Assembly (NCBI GenBank): GCA_945866155.1
Contig: CAMBGL010000037.1
Location: forward strand, 1 to 9,927
From: Bifidobacterium breve
GTDB lineage: Bacteria > Actinomycetota > Actinomycetes > Nanopelagicales > Nanopelagicaceae
Length of the DNA stretch: 9,927 nucleotides
Direction of reading: 5' to 3'
The position numbers were made by a program, and so were the translations under genes. This document shows positions 1-6,732 of this stretch, in pieces. The number at the start of each line of letters is the position of its first letter. Position 1 is the first letter of the stretch. Below the pieces are notes generated by a model that worked only from the letters and a program-made list of their open reading frames with translations, did no database searches and was not told where the DNA came from.

Positions 1-2217
1 GTTTGTAATTGAATAAGAAATTTCTTTGTCGCTAACGTGCTTCCATTCAACATCTACCCATTTTGCAATTGGAATATGTATTCGGCCTTTCATCGAGCTA
101 AGTCCAAAATCACTGACACGTAAAATTACACTTGATCCATCAGAATCTAATTGAGGATGCAATCCAAGTCCGTAGCGAGAGAGTTGCCAGGTTGGTGCGC
201 CGCTCCAATAGTGACAATGACTCCAGCGATCATCAAAGACTTCCCACCATGTTGTTGCTCCCTTTTCTAACATCCAACCCCAATTTGTTCGCCAAATATC
301 AGCAGCGGATATTCCATCACCTGAGTCAATGAGCACCGGCATCGAATAATTAGTGAAATACGGCGTTATCGCCCCTTCTACGACATTGAGTGGATCTCGT
401 AAACGCTTTGCACTACGGTTGTAGGGAAAACCCGCGCTAATAAAATCTTTAATAATTGGCGCTGCAATTTCGTTACTAGTGATGGCGTTACGCGCAGCCA
501 GGGTATATGCATGGTATTTGGCAGGGAATGCTTGAAGATACTCACTTACAAGGGCGCACATTTCATCGTATCTACCTTGCCACGCTTTTCTTTCATCAGA
601 TTTTCCAATCAGTTCTAACCACTGCATCCATGAAGAAAGTGCTTTGATGAAGTGGGAAAGCACCGCTAAATCTGCGTGATTTTCTGGTGGCCTGTAACCC
701 CAATCAACAAATGACCACGGTAAGTCGTGTAATCCATCTTTTCTAATTAGTTTTGATAGTCCTTCAATATTTGCACGAGCAGATTCTTCAAACTCATAAA
801 GAATTGCTGTGTCACCTTCTTCTACCGCAATCTGTAAACATGCTGTTGTCCACATCGCAGCATATGTACCTAAATAAATAAGTTCTCCCGGACCAGAACC
901 TGCAACAATTCCATCTTCACGAGCCGATGCAGCAGCATGCAATATTGCACGCTTTACTAATGTGTAATCACCCCAACCTGCAGTCAAAATATTGAGTGCA
1001 GATGTGACAACATCGCCTACCCATTCAGCGCGCTCACGAATTGAATCAACGAGCGCGTCCTCTGCCGATGATCGCAGAGTTTCGATTCCTACTTGCCAAA
1101 TTTTGTTGAGTATTGGATCTGAAGTTGTTAGATACCCCAGAGGCTCACCCAAAAAATCTCTTTCCAGAAATTCTTGGTTACTTACTTTTACTTTTCCTTT
1201 AGTTGTAACTCTTATTTCAATAAATTTCGCGCCCATTGACTGGAATGGCTCAATCTTTGTTTTGCCTGCAGCTATTGCAAAATGTTGAATCATTCGTGTT
1301 GCACCTGCAGATAATGGAACTACTGGCGAAACCTCGCCATGAGGTGTCATTCGTTCGGCATATGCAATCTTTACTTCACAAGCAAACTCACTCTCAATAA
1401 CAATACTGAAATAGCCAATACGGATTTTTCCTAAGTCATAACGTACCCATATGCCATCAGCATCATCACCGGGGGCTGGATTGAGGTCGGCTAATAAGTA
1501 TTGAGAAGCAAGATCATCATATTTATAGCCTGTAAACGTCTCTCTAAAAGTTCCTCGCGCCATCTCATTGGGAATAATTGTTGGCAGTTGCGGAATTCGT
1601 AATTCAGATTGTGTGAGCGGCCCAGTTAGTTCTAATAAGCCATCTACTGATCTAACTTCTTTCCAGATTGCTTTATCCGATCTAGGTTTTTCTAACCATT
1701 CAACCCAACCTAAAAGCGCACTGATTCGAAGCCCTGTTGCCGCATATTCAAGAATCTCTTGTGCTCTCCAAGTAAGAGAGATAAGGAGATTATTTTTAGA
1801 TAGACGCATCCACACAAAATTCGGAAGTGGCGCCATTGTGCGAGTCTTGAGGAATTCGCCGTGAGCGAATATCGCAATCGTGTGGACGCCTTTTGAAAGA
1901 GAGAAGTTTTCAGAGTAATACTCGGGGAAATGTGAAGAGAAACGAACAGGGCCTCGAATCTTTATCTGGCCATCAATGAGCAATTGAAAATTTCCACTCG
2001 AAGCAATATCAAATTTATACAGTCCTTCATCTATTTCTACTGTTGAAGAAAATAGAACATGTAAATCTGATTGGCGGCTTGGATTAGATACCCAAAATGC
2101 ATCTTTGAATCCCTCGGATTCACTCTTCCGTCTTATCTCACCTGCCGGTTTACCAAGATATCCAGGAATGCCAAATGCATCGATATCAGCGCCATCTAAG
2201 GAACTATTTTCGCTCAC
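1..2217 (-). CDS. GH78 alpha-L-rhamnosidase-like protein, 3' end beyond window
   Basis: The frame is open for 739 codons from a GTG at 2217 to the window edge, so the C-terminus is missing. Likely role: hydrolysis of terminal alpha-L-rhamnosyl residues from oligosaccharides. Seen in order: an N-terminal jelly-roll with FQLLIDG and RGP (residues 77-89), as in GH78 accessory domains; a PF05592-like beta domain starting at YDLGKIRIGY (260-269); then the six-hairpin barrel with DSIRERAEWVGD (391-402) and ATTWWE (654-659). A PF17390-like C-terminal beta domain starts near 690, so probably only a few tens of residues are lost. E395 aligns with the family general acid, D402 with the conserved Asp, and E659 is the probable general base. 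The usual DCPxRxER motif is degenerate and lacks Cys-Pro. There is no signal peptide, so the protein is probably cytoplasmic. The GTG overlaps the upstream TGA (GTGA) and no strong SD is visible, which suggests translational coupling. The exact substrate is unknown; the fold is fairly sure, the specificity is not. Confidence 0.82.
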   Translation of the reverse strand, partial: MSENSSLDGADIDAFGIPGYLGKPAGEIRRKSESEGFKDAFWVSNPSRQSDLHVLFSSTVEIDEGLYKFDIASSGNFQLLIDGQIKIRGPVRFSSHFPEYYSENFSLSKGVHTIAIFAHGEFLKTRTMAPLPNFVWMRLSKNNLLISLTWRAQEILEYAATGLRISALLGWVEWLEKPRSDKAIWKEVRSVDGLLELTGPLTQSELRIPQLPTIIPNEMARGTFRETFTGYKYDDLASQYLLADLNPAPGDDADGIWVRYDLGKIRIGYFSIVIESEFACEVKIAYAERMTPHGEVSPVVPLSAGATRMIQHFAIAAGKTKIEPFQSMGAKFIEIRVTTKGKVKVSNQEFLERDFLGEPLGYLTTSDPILNKIWQVGIETLRSSAEDALVDSIRERAEWVGDVVTSALNILTAGWGDYTLVKRAILHAAASAREDGIVAGSGPGELIYLGTYAAMWTTACLQIAVEEGDTAILYEFEESARANIEGLSKLIRKDGLHDLPWSFVDWGYRPPENHADLAVLSHFIKALSSWMQWLELIGKSDERKAWQGRYDEMCALVSEYLQAFPAKYHAYTLAARNAITSNEIAAPIIKDFISAGFPYNRSAKRLRDPLNVVEGAITPYFTNYSMPVLIDSGDGISAADIWRTNWGWMLEKGATTWWEVFDDRWSHCHYWSGAPTWQLSRYGLGLHPQLDSDGSSVILRVSDFGLSSMKGRIHIPIAKWVDVEWKHVSDKEISYSITN

Positions 2218-3800
2218 GCTAGCAACTTCAGGCTAACGATCCAATCCTCCATTGTTGGAAGTGGGCTCGCAATATTTTTACTTTTGAAATTCCATTCTCC
2301 GTCGGTATTGCTATCTATTTTCTCTGTTCTTACAACTTTGCCATTTCGAGGATTTATAATTTCCATCGAATAGGTAGAACTCTTTTTCAACTTTTGAAAT
2401 ACAATCGTTGCAAGTTCAATAGAAATTCCTATCTCGGCTGGCGCCATACTCACTGCTGGAAAATATGCAATTAAATTATCGCCAGTTTTTCCTGCCCATG
2501 GACGGTGTGGGTGATCTAGGTCTGCATTTACTTTCATAGAATCATTAGCTGGTGTAAAACCATTCCAATGTATCGATCGCAAATATTGCGCAGCTAAACC
2601 TAGTTGAGTTGCACCAGGAAGTAGTGACGCTTCTTGCCAAGGAATCCAGCCCCACATTGCACCCGGACTTGTCTCGTCATCATGGAAGGCCCAAATTCCT
2701 TGCGCCCCATATGTATGTCCCGCAGCACCTTGAAGTAAGTGTGTCCAAAATAAATAGCGCTGCAACATTGCGGGTGATCCACCTGCTATGCCTTCGTAAC
2801 AAACTTCACTATTTATAACAGGAAGCTTTGAATCGTGTTGCGCTTTATTGAGAGCACCTAACGTTGCCTTTATAACATTAACATCTGCATGTCCTGTCTG
2901 AAGCCAAATGAAATCGAGGCTTTCATCGCCTTGCAGCGCTTCAGTAGATGAGTAATTAAATGCTGGACATGGGTGCACCGTAATTGGTCGCTTCCACGGA
3001 TCTGTATTTCTTACATGTGAAATAACAGGTTTCCACATCTGCTGAATTGAAAGAGCTTTCTCCTGCATATCATCAGCAAAGAGATCTTTGTATTCCATCA
3101 ATCCGACTTCTCCTGCTACGCACCAAAAAACTGGAAAGGAAGACCAACGTGCAATCATTTCTGACCAATGTTGTTTTAGGCGATCAGCGCCAAATTCCAA
3201 AATGTAGTAACTCCAAGCGCCAACGAGTGCCGGCATCTGTCCTGCTTGAACTGCATCAATAACTCTTAGGTCAGCTGCATCCCACCAACGTTTTTCTAAT
3301 TCTTTCTTGTCTAACGTCCATGAAGTAACGCCATCGAGAAGTGTTGATGGTTCACCAAATGCAGCTTCAGGCAATAGACCGGAGACAACCTGCATAACAT
3401 TGAATCCTTGTTTTGTTCTTTTCTCCATAAGCGCTTTCCACTCGCTATTGGAAATGCGATCAGTTAGACCAAACCAGACAGTGTCTGCAAGCCACAAAAA
3501 TGCATTGTCATTATCATCATGCAAGATTGAAGAATTAGATTTTCCTGTTATTCCAACTTGAGAAAATTCCCATGACTTTTCAAAAACGAAATTTTCTCCT
3601 TTGCTGTTTTTGAGACTTGCCCATTCACTCTTGTTACCGGGAACTCGGCAATGTAGACGGCCATCTTTAGAGATAAATGAGGAGACATCAACTGCTTCAC
3701 CGCTGCCCTTTCGCACACAGGTGATGGCGCTGTGGTCATCCGATTTCTGCGCTGTTGCCGAAAGGACATATTGCGAAACTTCTGAATTCTCTATAGTCAT
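2214..3800 (-). CDS. DUF4038 / GH140-like (apiosidase-like) glycoside hydrolase
   Basis: This 528-residue protein resembles the apiosidase-like TIM-barrel family (PF13204, DUF4038; GH140 includes BT1012, which acts on rhamnogalacturonan II). Seen: a short N-terminal beta region (1-90), then the barrel opening FLWLADTVWFGL (101-112) and RTKQGFNVMQ (128-137), typical of the family. FWCVAGE ends at E231 on the strand where most members have Gly-Asp; NSEVCYEG (330-337) holds E332, the likely nucleophile. A C-terminal beta domain with INPRNGKVV (482-490) matches the PF12904 type. There is no signal peptide or membrane segment, so a cytosolic location is inferred. The ATG at 3800 follows AGGGAG (3810-3805), 4 nt away, and a good promoter lies just upstream. 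The downstream rhamnosidase-like gene overlaps its stop by 4 bases, so the two probably act on the same glycan. Apiosidase activity itself is not shown, because DUF4038 proteins are varied and largely uncharacterised. Confidence 0.8.
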   Translation of the reverse strand: MTIENSEVSQYVLSATAQKSDDHSAITCVRKGSGEAVDVSSFISKDGRLHCRVPGNKSEWASLKNSKGENFVFEKSWEFSQVGITGKSNSSILHDDNDNAFLWLADTVWFGLTDRISNSEWKALMEKRTKQGFNVMQVVSGLLPEAAFGEPSTLLDGVTSWTLDKKELEKRWWDAADLRVIDAVQAGQMPALVGAWSYYILEFGADRLKQHWSEMIARWSSFPVFWCVAGEVGLMEYKDLFADDMQEKALSIQQMWKPVISHVRNTDPWKRPITVHPCPAFNYSSTEALQGDESLDFIWLQTGHADVNVIKATLGALNKAQHDSKLPVINSEVCYEGIAGGSPAMLQRYLFWTHLLQGAAGHTYGAQGIWAFHDDETSPGAMWGWIPWQEASLLPGATQLGLAAQYLRSIHWNGFTPANDSMKVNADLDHPHRPWAGKTGDNLIAYFPAVSMAPAEIGISIELATIVFQKLKKSSTYSMEIINPRNGKVVRTEKIDSNTDGEWNFKSKNIASPLPTMEDWIVSLKLLA

Positions 3801-3801
3801 T

Positions 3802-3840
3802 TCTCTCCCTAAATATTTTTTTAGTTTATAGGGCGAGAGA
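3802..3840. repeat. Imperfect inverted repeat around the glycosidase start site
   Basis: The left arm TCTCTCCCTA (3802-3811) and the right arm TAGGGCGAGAGA (3829-3840) are inverted copies apart from a 2-base GC insertion. They are separated by a 17-nt AT-rich spacer. The arms flank the predicted -10 box and transcription start of the minus-strand operon. The right arm lies upstream of the start site, so the pair cannot fold in that mRNA. If functional it would be a DNA operator, for example for a sugar-responsive repressor, but no regulator gene is in the window. Confidence 0.4.
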
Positions 3841-3851
3841 GCGACCGTAAA
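3823..3851 (-). promoter_or_regulatory. Promoter of the glycosidase operon
   Basis: On the minus strand TTTACG (3851-3846, 4 of 6 matches to TTGACA) is followed after exactly 17 nt by TAAACT (3828-3823, TANNNT class). Transcription would start near 3816. The leader would be about 15 nt and would carry the AGGGAG ribosome site at 3810-3805 ahead of the ATG at 3800. Predicted from sequence only. Confidence 0.55.
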
Positions 3852-3862
3852 GGGTTTTTAGA

Positions 3863-3868
3863 TACTCT
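3863..3868 (+). promoter_or_regulatory. -10 box of a leaderless etfD-like promoter
   Basis: TACTCT (TANNNT) ends 7 nt before the ATG at 3876, so transcription would start at or within a base or two of the start codon. The bases between (TGTTGCC and neighbours) contain no purine-rich SD, which fits a leaderless mRNA. No good -35 is visible. The expected -35 position, near 3840-3846, abuts the -35 of the divergent glycosidase promoter. Confidence 0.45.
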
Positions 3869-3875
3869 TGTTGCC

Positions 3876-5942
3876 ATGAACCTCCTTTTGGTCGTACTGG
3901 CATATGGAATAACTGTGGCTGCATTGGGTTTACTCGCTTTCCGAGTGCGCCAACTAATAGCTATATATAAAAAGGGTCAGCCTGATCCAACTCGAAGCAA
4001 CAATCGTGCTTCACGTTTTTGGAATATGACTCGTGAAGTTTTAGGCCATACAAAGATGCTCAATTTCACTGGTACTGGAATTGCACATTGGTTTGTGATG
4101 GTCGGCTTTGGTGCGCTCTTTGGGACTCTTGTAACTGCATTTGGTCAACTTCTCAATCCATATTTTTCATTGCCATTTATTGGTCACTGGTGGGTTTATG
4201 AATATTTCGTAGAAGCAATTACTTGGTTCACTGGTATCGGAATAGTGACATTGATTGGGATTCGTCAATTCACACGACTTGCTAAGAAGGGCCGAACATC
4301 GCGCTTCTTTGGTTCTGGAATGAAGAAGGCGTATTACATCGAAGCAACTATTGTTCTCATTGTCTTTTGTGTAATCGCACTGCGTGGTTTAGAAGGAGCG
4401 CTTTCAGAAGAGACAAGTTGGAATCGCCACCACATAACCACATGGTTTATCGCGCAAGAATTCAAAGCACTTACTCTTGCCGAAATTACAACATACATCC
4501 AATGGGTTGCTGCTCTAAAAATTGTAGTTTCAATGCTCTGGTTTATTGTCATTGCGCAAAATCTAACAATGGGTATTGCCTGGCATCGTTTCTTAGCATT
4601 TTTCAATATCTACTTCCGTCGCAATAGCAATGGGAAAAATTCTCTTGGTCCGTTGCCAGAGATGCTTTCGCACGGTAAGCCAATCAATTTTGAAGATCCA
4701 AGTGAAGATGATGTCTTTGGTCTAGGAACACGTTCAGACATTTCATGGAAGGGCCTGCTCGATATGACGAGCTGTACCGAGTGTGGACGCTGCCAATCAC
4801 AATGTCCTGCTTGGCACACAGATAAACCGCTTTCACCAAAACTATTAATCATGGCGATGCGTGATCACGCGATGGCAAAAGTTGTTGAAACAGAGTCTTT
4901 GGTAGGCGAGTTGGGCCCTATTGAACTCGATGTTTTGTGGTCGTGTACAACGTGTGGTGCATGCGTCGAAGAATGTCCAGTCGATATTGAACATGTTGAT
5001 CACATTGTTAATATGCGTCGCTTCCAAGTATTAGTTGAATCAGAATTCCCAACTGAACTTGGTGGAACATTTCGTAATTTGGAAAAAGCAGGAAACCCAT
5101 GGGGTGCAAATCGCACGGACCGAGATGCTTGGATTGGCGAATGTGATTTTCCAATTCGCGTAGTAGAAGGACAACTTCCAGATGATGTTGAGTATTTATT
5201 CTGGGTCGGATGTGCTGGTGCCTATGAAGAGCGTGCTAAGAAAACAACTAAAGCGGTTGCAGAGCTCTTGTATATGGCGGGTGTCAATTTTGCAGTTCTT
5301 GGTAAGCGCGAAACTTGTACGGGAGATCCTGCACGCCGAGCTGGAAATGAATTCTTATACCAAATTCTAGCCCGCGAAAATATTGAAACATTCAATGAAG
5401 TTTTTGCAACGCGCACTGAGAAGGGTACGAAGAAAGTTGTTGTTACATGCCCGCATTGCTTTACAACAATCGGTCGCGATTATGCACAAAGTGGTTTCGA
5501 ACTTGTCATGGTGCACCACACTCAATTACTCAATCAATTAGTGCGCGAAAAGAGATTAGTCCCTATCAACAAGAGCACAACAACTATGACCTATCACGAT
5601 CCTTGTTATCTCGGACGTCATAATGAAATTTATGAACCACCTCGCGAATTACTTGGTGCAACAGGTGTGACAATTACTGAAATGCCTCGCAATAAAGAGC
5701 GCTCATTTTGTTGTGGTGCCGGTGGTGGACGCATGTGGATGGAAGAGAAAATTGGTACACGTATCAATCTCAATCGAGTTGATGAAGCAATTGCAACAGG
5801 TGTGGAAGAGATTGCAGTCGCCTGTCCTTTCTGTCGAGTCATGACAGGAGATGGCGTTATCGCTCGAGATTCCAAGGTTGAGGTACTCGATGTCGCCCAA
5901 GCCCTGCTTCGCAGCGTGAAATCAAAGGTGGAACAAGGCTAG
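3876..5942 (+). CDS. EtfD-like membrane Fe-S oxidoreductase (ETF:menaquinone reductase type)
   Basis: This 688-residue membrane protein probably passes electrons from reduced electron-transfer flavoprotein to menaquinone, like mycobacterial EtfD (Rv0338c), which is needed for acyl-CoA dehydrogenase turnover. Seen: an N-terminal NarI-like membrane part with segments near 2-22, 72-91, 113-130, 153-170 and 206-228, and histidines (58, 71, 104, 185, 186, 237) that could bind haem. Next comes a two-cluster ferredoxin region with C300/C303/C306/C310-Pro and C357/C360/C363/C367-Pro. Two heterodisulfide-reductase-type Cys-rich domains follow: C446, CTGDPARR from C481 and CPHC 525-528; then C577, FCCGAGGG 611-618 and CPFC 650-653. 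All cluster cysteines are present. It is shorter than Rv0338c (882 residues). The ATG at 3876 lacks an SD and sits behind a leaderless-type -10 box. No etfA, etfB or dehydrogenase gene is in the window, so the electron donor is inferred from family. Confidence 0.85.
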   Translation: MNLLLVVLAYGITVAALGLLAFRVRQLIAIYKKGQPDPTRSNNRASRFWNMTREVLGHTKMLNFTGTGIAHWFVMVGFGALFGTLVTAFGQLLNPYFSLPFIGHWWVYEYFVEAITWFTGIGIVTLIGIRQFTRLAKKGRTSRFFGSGMKKAYYIEATIVLIVFCVIALRGLEGALSEETSWNRHHITTWFIAQEFKALTLAEITTYIQWVAALKIVVSMLWFIVIAQNLTMGIAWHRFLAFFNIYFRRNSNGKNSLGPLPEMLSHGKPINFEDPSEDDVFGLGTRSDISWKGLLDMTSCTECGRCQSQCPAWHTDKPLSPKLLIMAMRDHAMAKVVETESLVGELGPIELDVLWSCTTCGACVEECPVDIEHVDHIVNMRRFQVLVESEFPTELGGTFRNLEKAGNPWGANRTDRDAWIGECDFPIRVVEGQLPDDVEYLFWVGCAGAYEERAKKTTKAVAELLYMAGVNFAVLGKRETCTGDPARRAGNEFLYQILARENIETFNEVFATRTEKGTKKVVVTCPHCFTTIGRDYAQSGFELVMVHHTQLLNQLVREKRLVPINKSTTTMTYHDPCYLGRHNEIYEPPRELLGATGVTITEMPRNKERSFCCGAGGGRMWMEEKIGTRINLNRVDEAIATGVEEIAVACPFCRVMTGDGVIARDSKVEVLDVAQALLRSVKSKVEQG

Positions 5943-5984
5943 TTCTCAGGAATATCTCAGCCTATGAGAGCATTCTCTAGGCAA

Positions 5985-5994
5985 GAGGTGATCC
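5985..5994 (+). promoter_or_regulatory. Extended Shine-Dalgarno site of the response regulator
   Basis: GAGGTGATCC matches, over ten contiguous bases, the complement of the usual bacterial 16S rRNA 3' end (GGATCACCTC). The GAGGTG core ends 6 nt before the ATG at 5997. This unusually long match strongly favours 5997 over the in-frame ATG at 5964, which has no such site. Confidence 0.75.
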
Positions 5995-5996
5995 CA

Positions 5997-6710
5997 ATGG
6001 CAACAGCCACAGCAGAAAATGCACAACGTATTCTCGTCGTCGACGATGAATCGAGTATCAGCGACCTGATTTCTACAAGTCTGCGCTTCGTCGGATTTGA
6101 TGTTCGCACTGCAGCCAATGGTGCGCAAGCGCTACAAATTGCAGAAGAGTTCAAACCACATGCAATGGTTCTCGATGTCATGCTCCCCGACCTCGATGGT
6201 TTTGAAGTCTGTAAACAAATTCGTAATGAAGGTGTCGAGACTGGAGTTCTATTTCTAACAGCTAAAGATGGAATGGACGATAAAGTCAAAGGTCTCACAC
6301 TTGGTGGCGATGATTACATGACAAAGCCATTTAGTCTTGAAGAATTAGTTGCTCGTCTTCGTGCGCTATTGCGCCGTACTGGTGTAACACAGATTGACCA
6401 AGATGAAGAGAAAATTCGCTTTGCAGATCTCGAACTCGATGAAGCAACTCATGAAGTTCGCCGAGCAGGGCAATTACTTGATCTTTCACCAACTGAGTTT
6501 TTACTTATTCGTTATCTTCTCATCAATGCAGATCGCGTAGTTTCAAAATCACAGATTCTCGATCATGTATGGCAATACGATTTCCGCGGCGATGCAGGAA
6601 TTGTAGAGACTTATATTTCTTATTTGCGAAAGAAGATTGATATTTTTGATCCGCCACTAATCCACACAATTCGTGGTGTGGGATATCGTCTTCGGATGCC
6701 GCCTAAGTAA
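5997..6710 (+). CDS. OmpR/PhoB-family response regulator
   Basis: A two-component transcription factor of 237 residues, phosphorylated by the kinase encoded just downstream. Receiver domain (about 11-125): acidic pair D16-D17, phospho-acceptor D60 in VLDVMLPDLDG, T88 in FLTAK, and K110 in TKPF. All switch residues are present. A C-terminal winged-helix DNA-binding domain (about 138-235) shows LSPTEFLLIRYLL and the closing RGVGYRLR. It resembles mycobacterial TcrA/MprA-type regulators, but the target genes cannot be read from sequence. The start is set by an extended SD at 5985-5994; an in-frame ATG at 5964 would add 11 residues (MRAFSRQEVIP) not needed by the receiver fold. It lies 54 bp after the etfD-like stop with no TANNNT box at a useful place, so read-through from the upstream gene is the likely source of transcription. 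Confidence 0.93.
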   Translation: MATATAENAQRILVVDDESSISDLISTSLRFVGFDVRTAANGAQALQIAEEFKPHAMVLDVMLPDLDGFEVCKQIRNEGVETGVLFLTAKDGMDDKVKGLTLGGDDYMTKPFSLEELVARLRALLRRTGVTQIDQDEEKIRFADLELDEATHEVRRAGQLLDLSPTEFLLIRYLLINADRVVSKSQILDHVWQYDFRGDAGIVETYISYLRKKIDIFDPPLIHTIRGVGYRLRMPPK

Positions 6711-6720
6711 GTTCAACCTT

Positions 6721-6726
6721 TAGACT
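6721..6726 (+). promoter_or_regulatory. -10 box of a possible leaderless promoter for the kinase
   Basis: TAGACT (TANNNT) is followed by 6 nt and then the kinase ATG at 6733, the spacing expected for transcription starting on the start codon. The 22-nt gap between regulator and kinase contains no SD-like purine run, so ordinary initiation on a long operon mRNA looks weak. No clear -35 is present. Confidence 0.45.
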
Positions 6727-6732
6727 CTATTT

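Noticed and set aside
992..1864. Plus-strand open frames of about 98 codons opposite the rhamnosidase gene
   Set aside because: They have low-complexity composition, no recognisable motif and no SD, and lie wholly antisense to a clear GH78 frame.
1..2217. Possible pseudogene or frameshift in the rhamnosidase-like gene
   Set aside because: All 739 codons to the window edge are open and the N-terminal, barrel and C-terminal motifs are in one frame.
5964..5996. Earlier ATG (5964) for the response regulator
   Set aside because: It has no SD or TANNNT box and adds residues outside the receiver fold; the ATG at 5997 has a ten-base SD match.
5957..6298. Minus-strand frame of 113 codons opposite the response regulator
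   Set aside because: It is antisense to the receiver domain; its Ser/Arg/Pro-rich composition is typical of a shadow frame.
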